64,000 nucleotides of DNA from a bacterium (GTDB lineage: Bacteria; Hinthialibacterota; Hinthialibacteria; H5-UNCL2). Position 1 is the first letter of the stretch; each line of letters begins with the position of its first letter. The notes beneath the pieces were generated by a model. That model was not told where the DNA came from and searched no databases. It saw nothing but the letters and a program-made list of their open reading frames with translations. This document shows, piece by piece, positions 17,785 to 27,007 of this stretch. The stretch covers positions 434,001-498,000 of the forward strand of contig JABTUV010000001.1 in NCBI GenBank assembly GCA_015075175.1. The letters run 5' to 3'. Both the position numbers and the translations under genes were made by a program.

Positions 17785-19008
17785 TTGAAAATCGCCGTCG
17801 TCGATCTGCTCTTCAACTGGCCGCCGGACGGCGGCGCGCGCACCGACGTGAAGGAGGTCGCCGAACGCCTCGCGCACCACCACCAGGTCCGGTTGTTCGT
17901 CCCCAGTTATCAACGCTTCTTTCCGCGCGGGCGCATCGACCGGCAGTTTGCCTTCGAGGTCGAGCTCCTGCCCTTTCGCACGCGCAACTGGAACGCCTGG
18001 ACCATCGGTCGCGCCTATCGCCGCGCGCTGGAGGCGTGGGGCGCGCAGCGCGTCTACATCACCGACGGATGGTATCTCAAGCCCCGCGTGTTCGCCGCGC
18101 TGGCGCATTATCGTCCCCTGGTGCGTTTTTACGCTTATGAAACCCTCTGCCTGCGCTTTCACGGCATCTTTTTCCGCCACGGGACCAACTGCCCGGTCCG
18201 TTATTTGGATGCGGGACTGACGACCTGGGCGACCTGCGCGCGCTGCGCCCTGCCGCCCCTGCGCCGCCCGCAGTACCGCCAGTTCATGCAGGAGGCGCTC
18301 ATCGCCGGCGCCTTCCTGCCCGGATATCGTCGTGCAGTGAAACGGATGCTCCGCGAGGCCTCCGCCCTCATCTGCTACAACGAGTTCATCGCCGCCATGC
18401 TGCGGTCCCATAACCCCAACGTGCGCGTGGTTCCCTCCGGCCTGCATCCCGGCGACTTTCCCTTGCAACCGCCGCGTCAGGGAGGGGAAACCTTTGAAGT
18501 CGGCATGGTGGGACGCGCCGGCGACCACACCAAGGGTTTCCCGGTCCTTCTGGAATCCTGCAGGCGACTCCATGGCAGGGGCGTTCCATTGCGCCTGCAT
18601 TGCACCTGGTCGGAGGACAACCTGCCGCCCGAGCCGTTCCTGGTGCGCCACGACTGGATGCCGCCGGCGGCGCTGCCCGACTTCTATCGCGAGTTGGACG
18701 TGTGCGTCGTGCCGTCAGTATGGCAGGAGCCGTTCGGCATCGTGGCCCTGGAGGCGATGGCCTCGGGCCGGCCGCTCATCTGCACGCGCGTGGGCGGACT
18801 GGGAAGCATCCCCATCCATGGCGAATCGGGCCTCGTGGTTCCGCCGGCGGACGCGGCGGCTCTGGAATCGGCGCTCTGGGCGCTCTATTCCGATCCGGCT
18901 CTGCGCCGAAGATTGGCGGAGGCGGGGCGGCGTCGCGTCGAGGAGCACTTCACCTGGGACCGCATCGTGGAGGAACATTATCTTCCGCTCTTTGAGGGCC
19001 GGACGTGA
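17785..19008 (+). CDS. GT4-family glycosyltransferase
   Basis: Cytoplasmic GT-B glycosyltransferase of about 407 residues. It starts KIAVVDLLFNWPPDGGARTD, the usual Rossmann start with a glycine-rich donor loop. The C-terminal domain has VGMVGRAGDHTKGFPVLL and the E(x7)E motif in EPFGIVALEAMASGRPLI, followed by GGLGSIPIHGESGLVVPP. I chose TTG at 17785, which follows GGGGGG and gives a natural N-terminus; the reading frame is open further upstream. Its TGA overlaps the GTG of the next gene (GTGA), so the pair is translationally coupled. Role in surface polysaccharide is inferred. Confidence 0.88.
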   Translation: MKIAVVDLLFNWPPDGGARTDVKEVAERLAHHHQVRLFVPSYQRFFPRGRIDRQFAFEVELLPFRTRNWNAWTIGRAYRRALEAWGAQRVYITDGWYLKPRVFAALAHYRPLVRFYAYETLCLRFHGIFFRHGTNCPVRYLDAGLTTWATCARCALPPLRRPQYRQFMQEALIAGAFLPGYRRAVKRMLREASALICYNEFIAAMLRSHNPNVRVVPSGLHPGDFPLQPPRQGGETFEVGMVGRAGDHTKGFPVLLESCRRLHGRGVPLRLHCTWSEDNLPPEPFLVRHDWMPPAALPDFYRELDVCVVPSVWQEPFGIVALEAMASGRPLICTRVGGLGSIPIHGESGLVVPPADAAALESALWALYSDPALRRRLAEAGRRRVEEHFTWDRIVEEHYLPLFEGRT

Positions 19009-19518
19009 AGCTTCCAGCCTGGTCGGCGCCGCTGGCGATCTTTCTTTTCTCCTCCGGGCTGCTGCTTTTCACGTTGCCCGATTACGGCGTCACCTGGGAC
19101 GAGGCCTATCCCAACCTGCCGGCGGCGCGCCGCCACGCCCAATGGTTCGCCGGATTCCTTACCCATCCCGCGCTCTTTTCGGAACAAACCATCCGGGACC
19201 ACTGGCAGAGCACCTCCGATCATCCGACGCTGGTGCGCACACTGGCGGCCTTCGGAATTCTCTTTCTGGGCAAGTTTTTTTCCGAGCCGACGGCCGCGCG
19301 GATACCGCTCGCGCTGGCCTTCTCCGCATTCCTTGTGGTCGTGTACGAGTGGCTGCGGCGGCAATGCGGGAGCGTCTGGCCGGCGGCCTGGGCGGCGCTG
19401 GCCCTGCTCTTTTTCCCCCGCATCTTCGCGCACGCCCACTTTGCCGCTCTCGATCTGCCCATGGCCATGATGTGGGTGGGAATGCTGTGGGTGTTTCTCT
19501 GGGCGCGTGCCGGCCGTG

Positions 19519-19582
19519 GCTGCGCACCGCGCACCGCCGCGCTGAGGCGCCCCGCACCCAACCCTCTCCCCAGGGAGAGGGC
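19519..19582. repeat. Family D plus family C elements at the frameshift of the glycosyltransferase
   Basis: TGCGCACCGCGCACC (19520-19534) and ACCCAACCCTCTCCCCAGGG AGAGGGC (19555-19582) stand about 20 bp apart. The coding frame differs on the two sides. Confidence 0.85.
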
Positions 19583-19981
19583 TTTTGGAACCACGCCGCC
19601 GCCGCCGGGCTTTTCTATGGGCTTGTGCTCGCAACCAAGCTGCACGCGCTGTTCCTTCCCCTGGTTTTGCTTATTCACAACCTCCGTTATCGCCGCTTCG
19701 ACTGGCGCATCTATCTCATGATGGCGCTCCTGGGACCGCCCGTGTATGTGCTCGTGCAACCGATTCTCTGGCATCATCCCATCGCGACCACGCTGGACCG
19801 GCTGGCGGGACTGGGCGGCATGGTCGAGTCCGGTCCCATCCCGCTCTACTACCTGGGCGAGGTGCATTACGGCGACACGCCCTGGCACTATCCGCTGGTC
19901 ATGACGCTGGTGACCTTCCCGCTTCCGATCCTGGCGCTCCTGGCTCTGGCGGCGGGAGCGGGCCTGCGGCGATGGTGGGGC

Positions 19982-20067
19982 CGCGCAGCGCGCTACGCAA
20001 CTACGACGGCGGCTGGCGGCGATGCCGAGGCGCGCCCCTCGATAAGCCCTCCGGCCTACTCGGGGGT
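19982..20067. repeat. Family E and family F elements inside the glycosyltransferase
   Basis: CGCGCAGCGCGCTACGCAAC (19982-20001) and CCCCTCGATAAGCCC with CGGCCTACTCGGGG (20036-20067) both lie in the loop before TM sequence resumes. Both preserve the frame. Confidence 0.8.
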
Positions 20068-20776
20068 CGCCATCGCCGCGGCCATCGAGGCGCGGCGCCG
20101 CCGGCTGTCGGAGACGCCGCGCTCCGAGTGGGTCTTCACTTTCCTCGTCAGCGCCGCCGTCTCGTTCGGCATCGTGCTTCTTCCCAAGGCACAGGCCTAC
20201 GACGGACTGAGATTGATCCTGCCGGGCGTGGTGAGCCTGGTGTTACTCTCGTCGCTGGGTTTCTCGCGCCTCGTTGCGTGGAGCGTCGTGCGCGTTGGAT
20301 GGCTGCCGTGGCGGTATCTCTCCAGGGTTCCGGCGGTCCTCCTGTTCGCGTTGCTCTTGCCCGGCGCCTTCAGCACGCTGGCCCGGCATCCCTGGCAGTT
20401 GTCGCACTACAACCTCCTGGGCGCGGCCGTCGGGTTGGACCAGTTCGAGACCGCATACTGGTGCGAGGGACTGTCGCGCGCCGCCGCCGCGGACCTGAAT
20501 CGACGCCTCAAGCAGGACGCAACGCTCTGGGTCGTGGCTGGCAGCTGGGACCAGATCAGGTACTATCAGGAGCAGGGGTGGTTGCGCCGGGACATCCTGC
20601 TGCCGCCGGAGGCGCAGCCGCCGTTCGACTATCATCTCCTGCAAGTGCGGCAGGGGATGTTTCAGCGGCTGGGTTGGGAGCTGTATCGGCACGGGAAGAG
20701 GGTGGCGGAATATGGCCCGCCGGGCCGGCCGGTGTATATCCTCTACGGATCGCTGGAGGAGGCGCTGCGAGGCTCG

Positions 20777-20799
20777 TAGTTGCGCAGCGTGCTGCGCCG
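20777..20799. repeat. Family E palindrome supplying a stop codon
   Basis: TAGTTGCGCAGCGTGCTGCGC. Its first three bases are the stop codon of the membrane glycosyltransferase. Confidence 0.85.
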
Positions 20800-20841
20800 A
20801 TATGGGAGGACGAATGGGACCGATGGGACCTGGGATCTGCG

Positions 20842-21036
20842 CTAACCGCGAAACCCCAGGTAGATCAGCCAATTACCCAAAAGGAACTCCACCAGCCCGA
20901 TGGCCAGCAGTACGCGGCGTTCCGCCAACCGGGGCGAAAGCTCTGCCAGTTTGCGACCCACCCAATGCAGGTTGAGCGCCACGAACGCGCCGTCCAGGAT
21001 GAACAGCGAACCCAGAACCAACCAGACGGTTTTCAC
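20842..21036 (-). CDS. Small two-helix membrane protein
   Basis: 64 residues with two hydrophobic helices (VWLVLGSLFILDGAFVAL and VLLAIGLVEFLLGNWLIYLG) joined by a basic loop (RKLAELSPRLAERR). I chose the GTG at 21036 because a GAGAGGG site precedes it. The longer ATG frame would take its first residues from a family E palindrome (21058-21081). I do not recognise the family; the convergent glycosyltransferase ends 62 bp away. Confidence 0.65.
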   Translation of the reverse strand: MKTVWLVLGSLFILDGAFVALNLHWVGRKLAELSPRLAERRVLLAIGLVEFLLGNWLIYLGFRG

Positions 21037-21057
21037 GATAAGGCCCTCTCTGGGTAT

Positions 21058-21081
21058 GCGCAGCACGCTGCGCAACTACGT
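21058..21081. repeat. Family E palindrome
   Basis: GCGCAGCACGCTGCGCAACTACG, the inverse orientation of the copy at 20777. Confidence 0.85.
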
Positions 21082-21138
21082 GTGCGTTGCGCTTGCCTGA
21101 GTGTTGGCGACGGCGCGTCGGGATGATAGACTCCCCTC

Positions 21139-21828
21139 ATGCGCGCGACAACACTGCTGTTGACGATGTGCCTGTTCTTCGGCCACGCCTGGTCGCATTC
21201 AGGCGGCGGGGCGGCCGGCTATGCGGGGCAGCCTCCCGAGAATCGCACCTGCGCCACCTGCCATCGGCTTTCTCCAAGCGATCCACCCGTGCCCAATCGC
21301 GGGCCGGGGACCCTGCAACTGCTCGGCCTGCCCGCCCGCTATGAACTGGGTGGACCCATCGTTGCCGCGACCGTGGTACTCTCTGACCCGGGACAAGTCC
21401 GCTGGGGCTTTCAACTGGTGGCGGTGGGACGTAATCGGCAACCGGGCGGGACCATCCTGGCGCCTCCCGACCCGGAGGCGCGGTTTGTGCGCTTCGTGAC
21501 CGAGGCGACCGGCACTCCGCCCCTGTCCTACCTGACTCAGACGCTGACGGGGACGCAATGGTCGGACTTTCCCGAGGACATCGGGGGGCCGGTCTATTGG
21601 AGCTTCCGCTGGCGCCCCCCGCAAGAGTACACGGTCGGCGAGATTACGTTTTACCTGACCGGAGTCTCCTGCGACGCCAACGGCCTTTCCACCGGCGACC
21701 AGACCTACGCGACCACGGTGCGCCTCGCGCCCCCCGCCGACCTGTCGGGCGACATCTCCGGCGACGGCCGCATCACCTTTCTGGATTATTTTCTCCTCTC
21801 GCTGCGCTGGCGCAATACCCCTCGATAG
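21139..21828 (+). CDS. Exported Reeler/choice-of-anchor-V-type protein with dockerin-like C-terminus
   Basis: 229 residues with a signal peptide (MRATTLLLTMCLFFGHAWS). A CATC motif (ENRTCATCHRL) comes next, like the haem-type CxxCH seen at the start of choice-of-anchor V proteins. A beta-rich domain of about 150 residues follows. The last 27 residues (GDISGDGRITFLDYFLLSLR) look like one half of a type I dockerin calcium loop. Such modules in this lineage are probably surface-attachment or export signals, not cellulosome parts. The final residues and the TAG stop fall in a family F palindrome (21822-21851). Confidence 0.72.
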   Translation: MRATTLLLTMCLFFGHAWSHSGGGAAGYAGQPPENRTCATCHRLSPSDPPVPNRGPGTLQLLGLPARYELGGPIVAATVVLSDPGQVRWGFQLVAVGRNRQPGGTILAPPDPEARFVRFVTEATGTPPLSYLTQTLTGTQWSDFPEDIGGPVYWSFRWRPPQEYTVGEITFYLTGVSCDANGLSTGDQTYATTVRLAPPADLSGDISGDGRITFLDYFLLSLRWRNTPR

Positions 21829-21851
21829 GGCCGTCGGCCTACTCGGGGCGG
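21822..21851. repeat. Family F palindrome at gene end
   Basis: CCCCTCGATAGGGCC and GGCCTACTCGGGG. The TAG inside CTCGATAGG is the stop codon of the exported protein gene. Confidence 0.82.
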
Positions 21852-21868
21852 TGAGAGCCTGCCGCCAT

Positions 21869-22104
21869 CGTCATCGTGCTCGTAATCGTACTTCCTTGTC
21901 ATTTCGACCGAAGGGAGAAATCCTGCCGTCTTGGCCGCCGCCGTCGACGCGGGAAAGATTTCTCCCTTCGGTCGAAATGACAGCTGCGTCATCGTGCTCG
22001 TAATCGCAATTCCTTGTCATTTCGACCGAAGGGAGAAATCCTGCCGTCTTGGTCGCCGCCGTCAATGCGGAAAAGATTTCTCCCTTCGGTCGAAATGACA
22101 GCTG
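21869..22104. repeat. Tandem duplication of a 118-bp unit carrying a complete family B element
   Basis: Two units of 118 bp, each starting CGTCATCGTGCTCGTAATCG and containing both arms of the TGTCATTTCGACCGAAGGGA element (21897-21982, 22015-22100). A third partial start of the unit follows at 22105. The units differ at a few positions in the loop between the arms. Confidence 0.95.
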
Positions 22105-22146
22105 CGTCATCGTGCTCGATTTAGATCACGACTAAGATCCCTTGTC

Positions 22147-23199
22147 TTAAAGGGGATGGTCCAGGAGCCACTTGCGGCCGCGATTCTTGATCCGGCTGTC
22201 CCATTCGCGCATCCAGCGGTCGGAGTTCTCCGACAACTGCCGCCAGTCCATGGGCATGGGGTTGATTTCCAGGTGGCGCATCCACTCCGGCAGGCTCTCG
22301 GGGGGGATGTCGTTGCGACAGGGGATGCGGTGGAATTTCTCCGCCTGCAGAATCAGGCTTTCGGGGCTGGTGACGAACTCGTAGAAGCTCCGAGCCAGGT
22401 CGAGGTTCTTGCCGCCTTTCACCAGGGCGATGCCGTCGGTAATCACGAGGGTCCCGCTCTTGGGAATGACGTAACCGAAGGGACGCTCGTAGGTCTTCTG
22501 CTGCAGGACCACGTCGGGCAGGTTCCAGATGGAGAGGACGGCGTCGCCGCGGGTCAGTTCCTCGAACATGAGAGCGGGCGACGTCGGATAGCTCTGGGTG
22601 TTGGCGTCCAGCCGGGCCAGCCAGCGCAGGCCGGCGTCGTCCCCCTTGACCCGCTCGCGCTCGATGAGGGCGCCGAACATGCCCCGCATGCCGCCCGAGG
22701 CCATGGGATACCGGATGGTGATGCGTCCCCGCCAACGCTCGTCCAACAGATCGTCCCAGTCGTCGGGGACCTCCTCGGACGCCAGTTTGACGCGGTTGTA
22801 GAGGATCACCTGGGGCGTCAGGAAGGTCCCGGTCCAACAGAACTGCGGATCGCGCTCGCTCTCGTCGATGGCGTCGGCCCAGGAGGGCCTATAGGGTTCC
22901 AGTAACCCCTCGCGAGCCGCGCTCATGAAGAGGTCCTGCGGAGCGCCCCACCACAGGTCCGCCTGCGGATTCATGCGCTCGCTGCGAATCCGGTCCAATA
23001 CCTGCTGCGACCCCATGTCCAGAAACACCACTTCCACGTCGGGATGCTGGGCCTCGAAGCGGTCTTTGAACTCGGTCAACAATTCCGTGCCGTGGGGGGA
23101 ATAGATGGTGAGTCTGCGCGTCGCCTCGTCCCCATCCTTGCGGCAACCCGTGACCAAGAGCAGGCCGAGGAGGGCGAGGAGCAGGCAGCAACGTCTCAT
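22147..23199 (-). CDS. Substrate-binding lipoprotein of an Fe(III)/spermidine-type ABC transporter
   Basis: 350-residue periplasmic-binding-protein family 1/6 member. The signal peptide ends in a lipobox (LLVTGCRKD), so it is membrane-anchored at Cys19. The core contains LTIYSPHGTELLTEFKDRFE and NPQADLWWGAPQDLF, typical of AfuA/FutA-like iron-binding proteins and related sugar-phosphate binders. Its ATG overlaps the stop of the upstream MFS gene (ATGA, 23196-23199). No permease or ATPase accompanies it, so a sensing role or a partner elsewhere is possible. Confidence 0.85.
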   Translation of the reverse strand: MRRCCLLLALLGLLLVTGCRKDGDEATRRLTIYSPHGTELLTEFKDRFEAQHPDVEVVFLDMGSQQVLDRIRSERMNPQADLWWGAPQDLFMSAAREGLLEPYRPSWADAIDESERDPQFCWTGTFLTPQVILYNRVKLASEEVPDDWDDLLDERWRGRITIRYPMASGGMRGMFGALIERERVKGDDAGLRWLARLDANTQSYPTSPALMFEELTRGDAVLSIWNLPDVVLQQKTYERPFGYVIPKSGTLVITDGIALVKGGKNLDLARSFYEFVTSPESLILQAEKFHRIPCRNDIPPESLPEWMRHLEINPMPMDWRQLSENSDRWMREWDSRIKNRGRKWLLDHPL

Positions 23200-24485
23200 G
23201 AGACGACCTCCGTTTCCGACGCCAGGGCCGGCAGGATTTCCGCGTCCTCGGCCGTGCGGGGCTCGGGCAGGCCGAAGTAGACCACCGCCAGCGACACGAG
23301 CATGATGACCGCGCCGCCATAACAGATGCCTGGGAATCCGAAGCGGCTGTCGAAGAGCGCGCCGCCGCCGATCGCCCCCAGCGCGACCCCCAGGTAGCTG
23401 GCCACGTTGCGCAAGGCGAACAGACTGGACCGGCGTTGCGGCGGCGCCAACTCGGAGAGGATGGCGTTGATCGGCCCCATGCGGGCCGCCCCCGCGCCGA
23501 AGCAGACTGCGCTGGCCAGATAGATGTAAAGCATTCTATCTGAAATCCTGGGAAATACCAGTAACATCAACAGCAGCGCCACCGACGAGGCCAGCACTAC
23601 CCCTCGCTTGGAAGTGGCATCCGCCAGGCGCCCCGCCCAGAGCGCAAACAGCAGCGCCGGCGGCCCCGAGACCAGGAAGATGGAGGCCGTCTCCGCCTCG
23701 TGCATCCCCATGCTGTGGTCCAGAAAAGCCGGAATGTAAGTAATGGCGCCGAACATGCCGGCTGTCGACAACGCCACCGTGCCCAGCGCCGCCAAGGCGG
23801 GGCGGTCCAGCAGCATCCGACCGTATTCCGAGAGGCTCTGGGCGATCAGCGAGCCCTGCCGGCCGCCCCCGCCGATGTAGTGCTGGCGCGACAAGAGCCA
23901 GGCTACAGACACGGTCGAAACCAGCGAGAGGACGCCGAAGAGGAGAAAAATCGCCCGCCAGGCCTGCGCCCACAGCGCCAGGTACGCCGCCGCCTGGATG
24001 CCGATGATCAAGCCCGCGAACGGCGCGCAAAAGAGGAACCCCATCGCCAGCCCCCGCCGTCGGTACGGGATCACGTCGGACAGATAGGCGACGGTACTGA
24101 TGGTCAATATGCCCGTCGTCAAACCGATGACCGCGCGGCAGACGACGAGCACGAAGAAGCTGCCCGACAACCACGTCAGCAGGCTGAAGAGCGTAAAGAG
24201 CACGCTCCCGTAAAGCAGAAAGTAATAGCGTCCCCACCGGTCCGAGAGCGGCCCGCACAGAAGCGAGCCGACGACCGCGCCGAAGGCGTGCGACGCCTTG
24301 GTCCAGCCGCCCACGTATCCCACCGACAGGTCGAACTCCCGGCACATGCCGGGCAGGAGGATGCCGATAATGTTGGCGTCGGCCATGGAGACGAAGGTAA
24401 TGAGCCAGAGCGGGGCGAGAACTTGAATCTCTTCACGGGTGAATCCTGCAAAAACCAGTTTCGTCAGGCGGTGTAAACGTCGCAT
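23196..24485 (-). CDS. MFS transporter
   Basis: 429-residue twelve-helix major facilitator protein. The motif between helices 2 and 3 reads GPLSDRWGRYYFL, and a second copy follows helix 8 (AGRLADATSKRG). Start ATG at 24485 lies 3 bases after the stop of the esterase gene, and its end overlaps the binding-protein gene by 4 bases. It therefore belongs to a four-gene operon (AhpD-like, esterase, MFS, lipoprotein). Substrate unknown. Confidence 0.88.
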   Translation of the reverse strand: MRRLHRLTKLVFAGFTREEIQVLAPLWLITFVSMADANIIGILLPGMCREFDLSVGYVGGWTKASHAFGAVVGSLLCGPLSDRWGRYYFLLYGSVLFTLFSLLTWLSGSFFVLVVCRAVIGLTTGILTISTVAYLSDVIPYRRRGLAMGFLFCAPFAGLIIGIQAAAYLALWAQAWRAIFLLFGVLSLVSTVSVAWLLSRQHYIGGGGRQGSLIAQSLSEYGRMLLDRPALAALGTVALSTAGMFGAITYIPAFLDHSMGMHEAETASIFLVSGPPALLFALWAGRLADATSKRGVVLASSVALLLMLLVFPRISDRMLYIYLASAVCFGAGAARMGPINAILSELAPPQRRSSLFALRNVASYLGVALGAIGGGALFDSRFGFPGICYGGAVIMLVSLAVVYFGLPEPRTAEDAEILPALASETEVVS

Positions 24486-24488
24486 GGG

Positions 24489-25391
24489 TCAACGCTCCCC
24501 CCTTAACAAGAGGGGCCGGGGGGGATTCTTCCGAAAGTACTCGTTATGAAACGCCAGCGACTTGTCCATTACGGTATTGAGATACTCCCAGCCGTGATTG
24601 CCGGGGTAGAGATGAAACTCGTGCGCGACGCCGGCGGCCTTCATCTTTTGCGAGAGTACCTTGGCGCCGTCGAAGAATCGATAGCGGTCCTCCGTGCCGC
24701 AGTCGAAGTAAATCGCCGGCAGCTCTCCGGCCTCGCGCGAGGCCAGAAGCACCCAGGGATCGTTGGCGCGCCACAGCTCCGGGTCGGGCGGGTTGCCGAA
24801 GGCCAGCGTGAAGCCGCGCCAGCCCCACGAGTTCTTGTAGGATTCGGGAATCTGCTCCAGGGGGACGGGAAGCAGCATGGCCGAGTGCGCCGATACCGAC
24901 CCGAAGAGCTCGGGATACTTGAGGCCGAGTTTGATCGCGCCGTAGCCGCCCATGGAGGTTCCCGAGAGAGCGCGACCGTCCCGGTCGGCGCGAATCGGGA
25001 AGCGCTGCTCCAGGGTCGGAATCACTTCTTTGATGAAGTAATCCTCGTAGTTGCCGCGCCCGCCGGCCATATTGACGTAAAAACTGTTGTCGGCGTCGGC
25101 CACTACCACGGCGAAAGGCACGGCGGTACTGCTCTCCAGGAGGCGCTCGGCGATCTCCATGCCGCCCCAGCGGAACCAGCGCTCAGGCCGCGAATGGAGA
25201 CCGTCCAGAAAGTAGACGACAGGATAGCCGTCGCCCATCTGCGGGGAGGCGCCGGGCAGGAACACATGATAGACCATGCTGCGGCCGAGAATGGCGCTTT
25301 CCAGCGTGCCCGAGACCACGTGACCGGACGCGCTCCACCCCGCCGGCGGGCACAGCAACGCGGCCAGCGCGGACACGAGCGCCCTACGCAT
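24489..25391 (-). CDS. Exported alpha/beta-hydrolase (esterase, antigen-85/EstA type)
   Basis: 300 residues with a signal peptide (MRRALVSALAALLCPPAGWSA). The fold is that of the putative esterase family (PF00756): nucleophile elbow SGTSMGGYGA with the catalytic Ser, YPVVYFLDGLHSRPERW as the oxyanion strand, and a C-terminal HGWEYL that supplies the His. The ATG at 25391 overlaps the upstream AhpD-like gene by 8 bases. The last residues (NPPRPLLLRGER) and the adjacent TGA come from a CCCCCCTTAACAAGAGGGG-type palindrome (24493-24516), so the C-terminus is probably not native. Confidence 0.87.
   Translation of the reverse strand: MRRALVSALAALLCPPAGWSASGHVVSGTLESAILGRSMVYHVFLPGASPQMGDGYPVVYFLDGLHSRPERWFRWGGMEIAERLLESSTAVPFAVVVADADNSFYVNMAGGRGNYEDYFIKEVIPTLEQRFPIRADRDGRALSGTSMGGYGAIKLGLKYPELFGSVSAHSAMLLPVPLEQIPESYKNSWGWRGFTLAFGNPPDPELWRANDPWVLLASREAGELPAIYFDCGTEDRYRFFDGAKVLSQKMKAAGVAHEFHLYPGNHGWEYLNTVMDKSLAFHNEYFRKNPPRPLLLRGER
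24493..24516. repeat. Family K palindrome (TTAAGGGGGG type) at esterase end
   Basis: TCCCCCCTTAACAAGAGGGG; a cleaner copy lies at 29829-29853. It encodes the last residues of the esterase. Confidence 0.7.
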
Positions 25392-25788
25392 CAGCGTTTC
25401 CGTCCTCCGTGTGGCGCCGATGCAAGGACTTGAAAAAATCCTCCAGCCCCAAGTTGGCGACCGCAATGTCCGTGCGATCCACGACGGAAGCGGCCGCCAC
25501 CCCTACGGTGACCGCCAGCGCGTCGGACAGCTCCGCCGGCGTGGCGCCGTCGGCGATGGCCTTCTTGATATGACCTTCCAGGCAGTTCTTGCAGCCCAGC
25601 GCCGCCGCCACCGCCACCGCGATCAGCTCTTTCATCTTGTGGTCGAGGCTGCTTGTACCCGGACGATAGGTCTCTTTGTAAAACCTGGCGTAAATGCGCT
25701 TGAGGCGGTCGTCCAGCATCGTGTAGGACTTCACGAAGCTGTCGATGGCGACCATGGCGTCGCTCAAGGATTCCTTTTCGGCGTTCAT
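25384..25788 (-). CDS. AhpD-like carboxymuconolactone decarboxylase-family protein
   Basis: 134-residue all-helical protein with the family motif LIAVAVAAALGCKNCLEGHIKKA. The CxxC plus His are the peroxidase-type redox site of AhpD. No decarboxylase role is implied by this subgroup. ATG at 25788 chosen; a GTG two codons upstream is possible. First gene of the operon with the esterase, MFS and lipoprotein. Confidence 0.88.
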   Translation of the reverse strand: MNAEKESLSDAMVAIDSFVKSYTMLDDRLKRIYARFYKETYRPGTSSLDHKMKELIAVAVAAALGCKNCLEGHIKKAIADGATPAELSDALAVTVGVAAASVVDRTDIAVANLGLEDFFKSLHRRHTEDGNADA

Positions 25789-25919
25789 GGGCACTCAGGG
25801 TAGTTTCACGATCCGGCGGCGTCAACCCAAAAGACGGGCCGTGGGTGGCACGTGCGGAGATGTGGAGTGCAGCTGCTTGCTGCTGCGAGGCGCATGGGCA
25901 GGATTCCCATGCCGCGAGG

Positions 25920-27007
25920 TCAATGGTCCCGCGTGGCCACGAAATCGATCAGGGCGGAGACGCGGCGCGCGGCGGTTTTGCTCCTGACAAACGGGCGCAG
26001 CGCCTCCCAGCACTCGTGCGCCAGGACGATCTCCCGCTGCGCCGCCTGCCGGCAGTAGTCCAGGCTTCCCGCTCGATGCAACCGTTCCACCAGCTCCGCC
26101 GCGTTCACCTCCCCACGCGGCAGGTCGAACAGCGCGCGGCTCTCCGGCGACACCCGGAAAAGATGGACCAACGGCAGCGTGATGGTCGAGTTGGAGAGAT
26201 CGCCAGGATGTCCTTGCCCAGGTGCGCGGCGTCCGAGCAGTAGTCCGCAAGGTCGTCCACGATCTGAAAGGCATGGCCCAGGTGCAAGCCGGTCTGCTGT
26301 CCCAGCCGGCGCGCCGACTCGGGCAGCCCGCCAGCACGCACATGGTCGCCGATGCAGGCCGACAACAGCGAGGCCGTCTTGTGGTGGATGGTCTCCATAT
26401 AGGCTTCTTCGGAGAGGTCCAGGTCGCCGATGCCCACCTGCTGGCGGATTCCCGCGGCAGAGGAGATTGGTCGCGCGCGCTACTACCCGCATCACACCTC
26501 GACGTTGTCCACTTCCGTGGTCAATTGGATGGCCCGCGAGTAAACGTAGTCCCGAGAGAGTACCGCCAGTCGGTTGCCCCACACGAGCGCGTGGGTCGCG
26601 TGGCCCCGCCGCATGTCTGACTGGTCGATGATGTCATCGTGAATCAGCGTGGAAACGTGGATCAATTCGACCACGGCGGCCACTTTATCCACCTGTGGGG
26701 AAGCCAGGCCCAGGGCGCGTCCGGCCAGCAGCACGAGCAGGGCGCGCAGCCACTTCCCCTCGGACGCCGTCAGATGCCCCGTCATCTGCGAGAGCGTCTC
26801 CAGCGGCAGACCGCGCTCGATCATGCGCGCCGTCACCTCCTGCATGGCCGCAGTCGCCGAAATATCCGACTCGCACTCCGTCAATACGAACCGGTACAAC
26901 GATTTGATGGCGTCCAGGTCGGACTGATAGGGTGGAATGAGGTCTTCCAGGGATTGGGGGCGGGGCAAGAGGTAAGGCGAGGACCCCAGGGCCGACGAAG
27001 TGCTCAT
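25920..27007 (-). pseudogene. Polyprenyl diphosphate synthase, frameshifted
   Basis: Trans-isoprenyl synthase making the C40-C50 side chain of quinones or a lipid carrier. N-terminal frame from 27007: first aspartate-rich motif in LIHDDIIDQSDMRRG. After TTEVDNVEV the reading frame moves near 26490 (MRVVARATNLLCRG) and back near 26450 (IRQQVGIGDLDLSEE). The second motif is in AFQIVDDLADY. It moves again near 26190, then ends with STITLPLVHLFRV and the C-terminal helices (stop 25920). Three frameshifts in a normally essential gene suggest consensus errors as much as decay. Intact length would be about 360 residues. Confidence 0.85.

Larger units (their letters stand above)
19005..20779 (+). pseudogene. 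Membrane glycosyltransferase (GT39/ArnT-like) carrying four repeat insertions and a frameshift
   Basis: The N-terminal part (GTG start 19005) has the first loop typical of polyprenyl-phosphate-dependent transferases (PDYGVTWDEAYPNLPAARRH, with the acidic residues) and several TM helices. At 19519-19582 two elements (family D, then family C) follow one another and the frame changes by net -1. TM helices then resume (LFYGLVLATKLHALFLPLVL) and run to 20779. Two further elements sit in frame as RAARYATTTA (19982-20005, family E) and PSISPPAYSG (20036-20067, family F). The TAG stop itself starts another family E copy. Without the inserts the protein would be about 550 residues. Translationally coupled to the preceding GT4 gene. 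Confidence 0.8.

Noticed and set aside
21786-22110. Small frames with the repeated peptide SFRPKGEIFSA
   Set aside because: They are translations of the family B palindrome itself and recur wherever the repeat occurs; not real genes.
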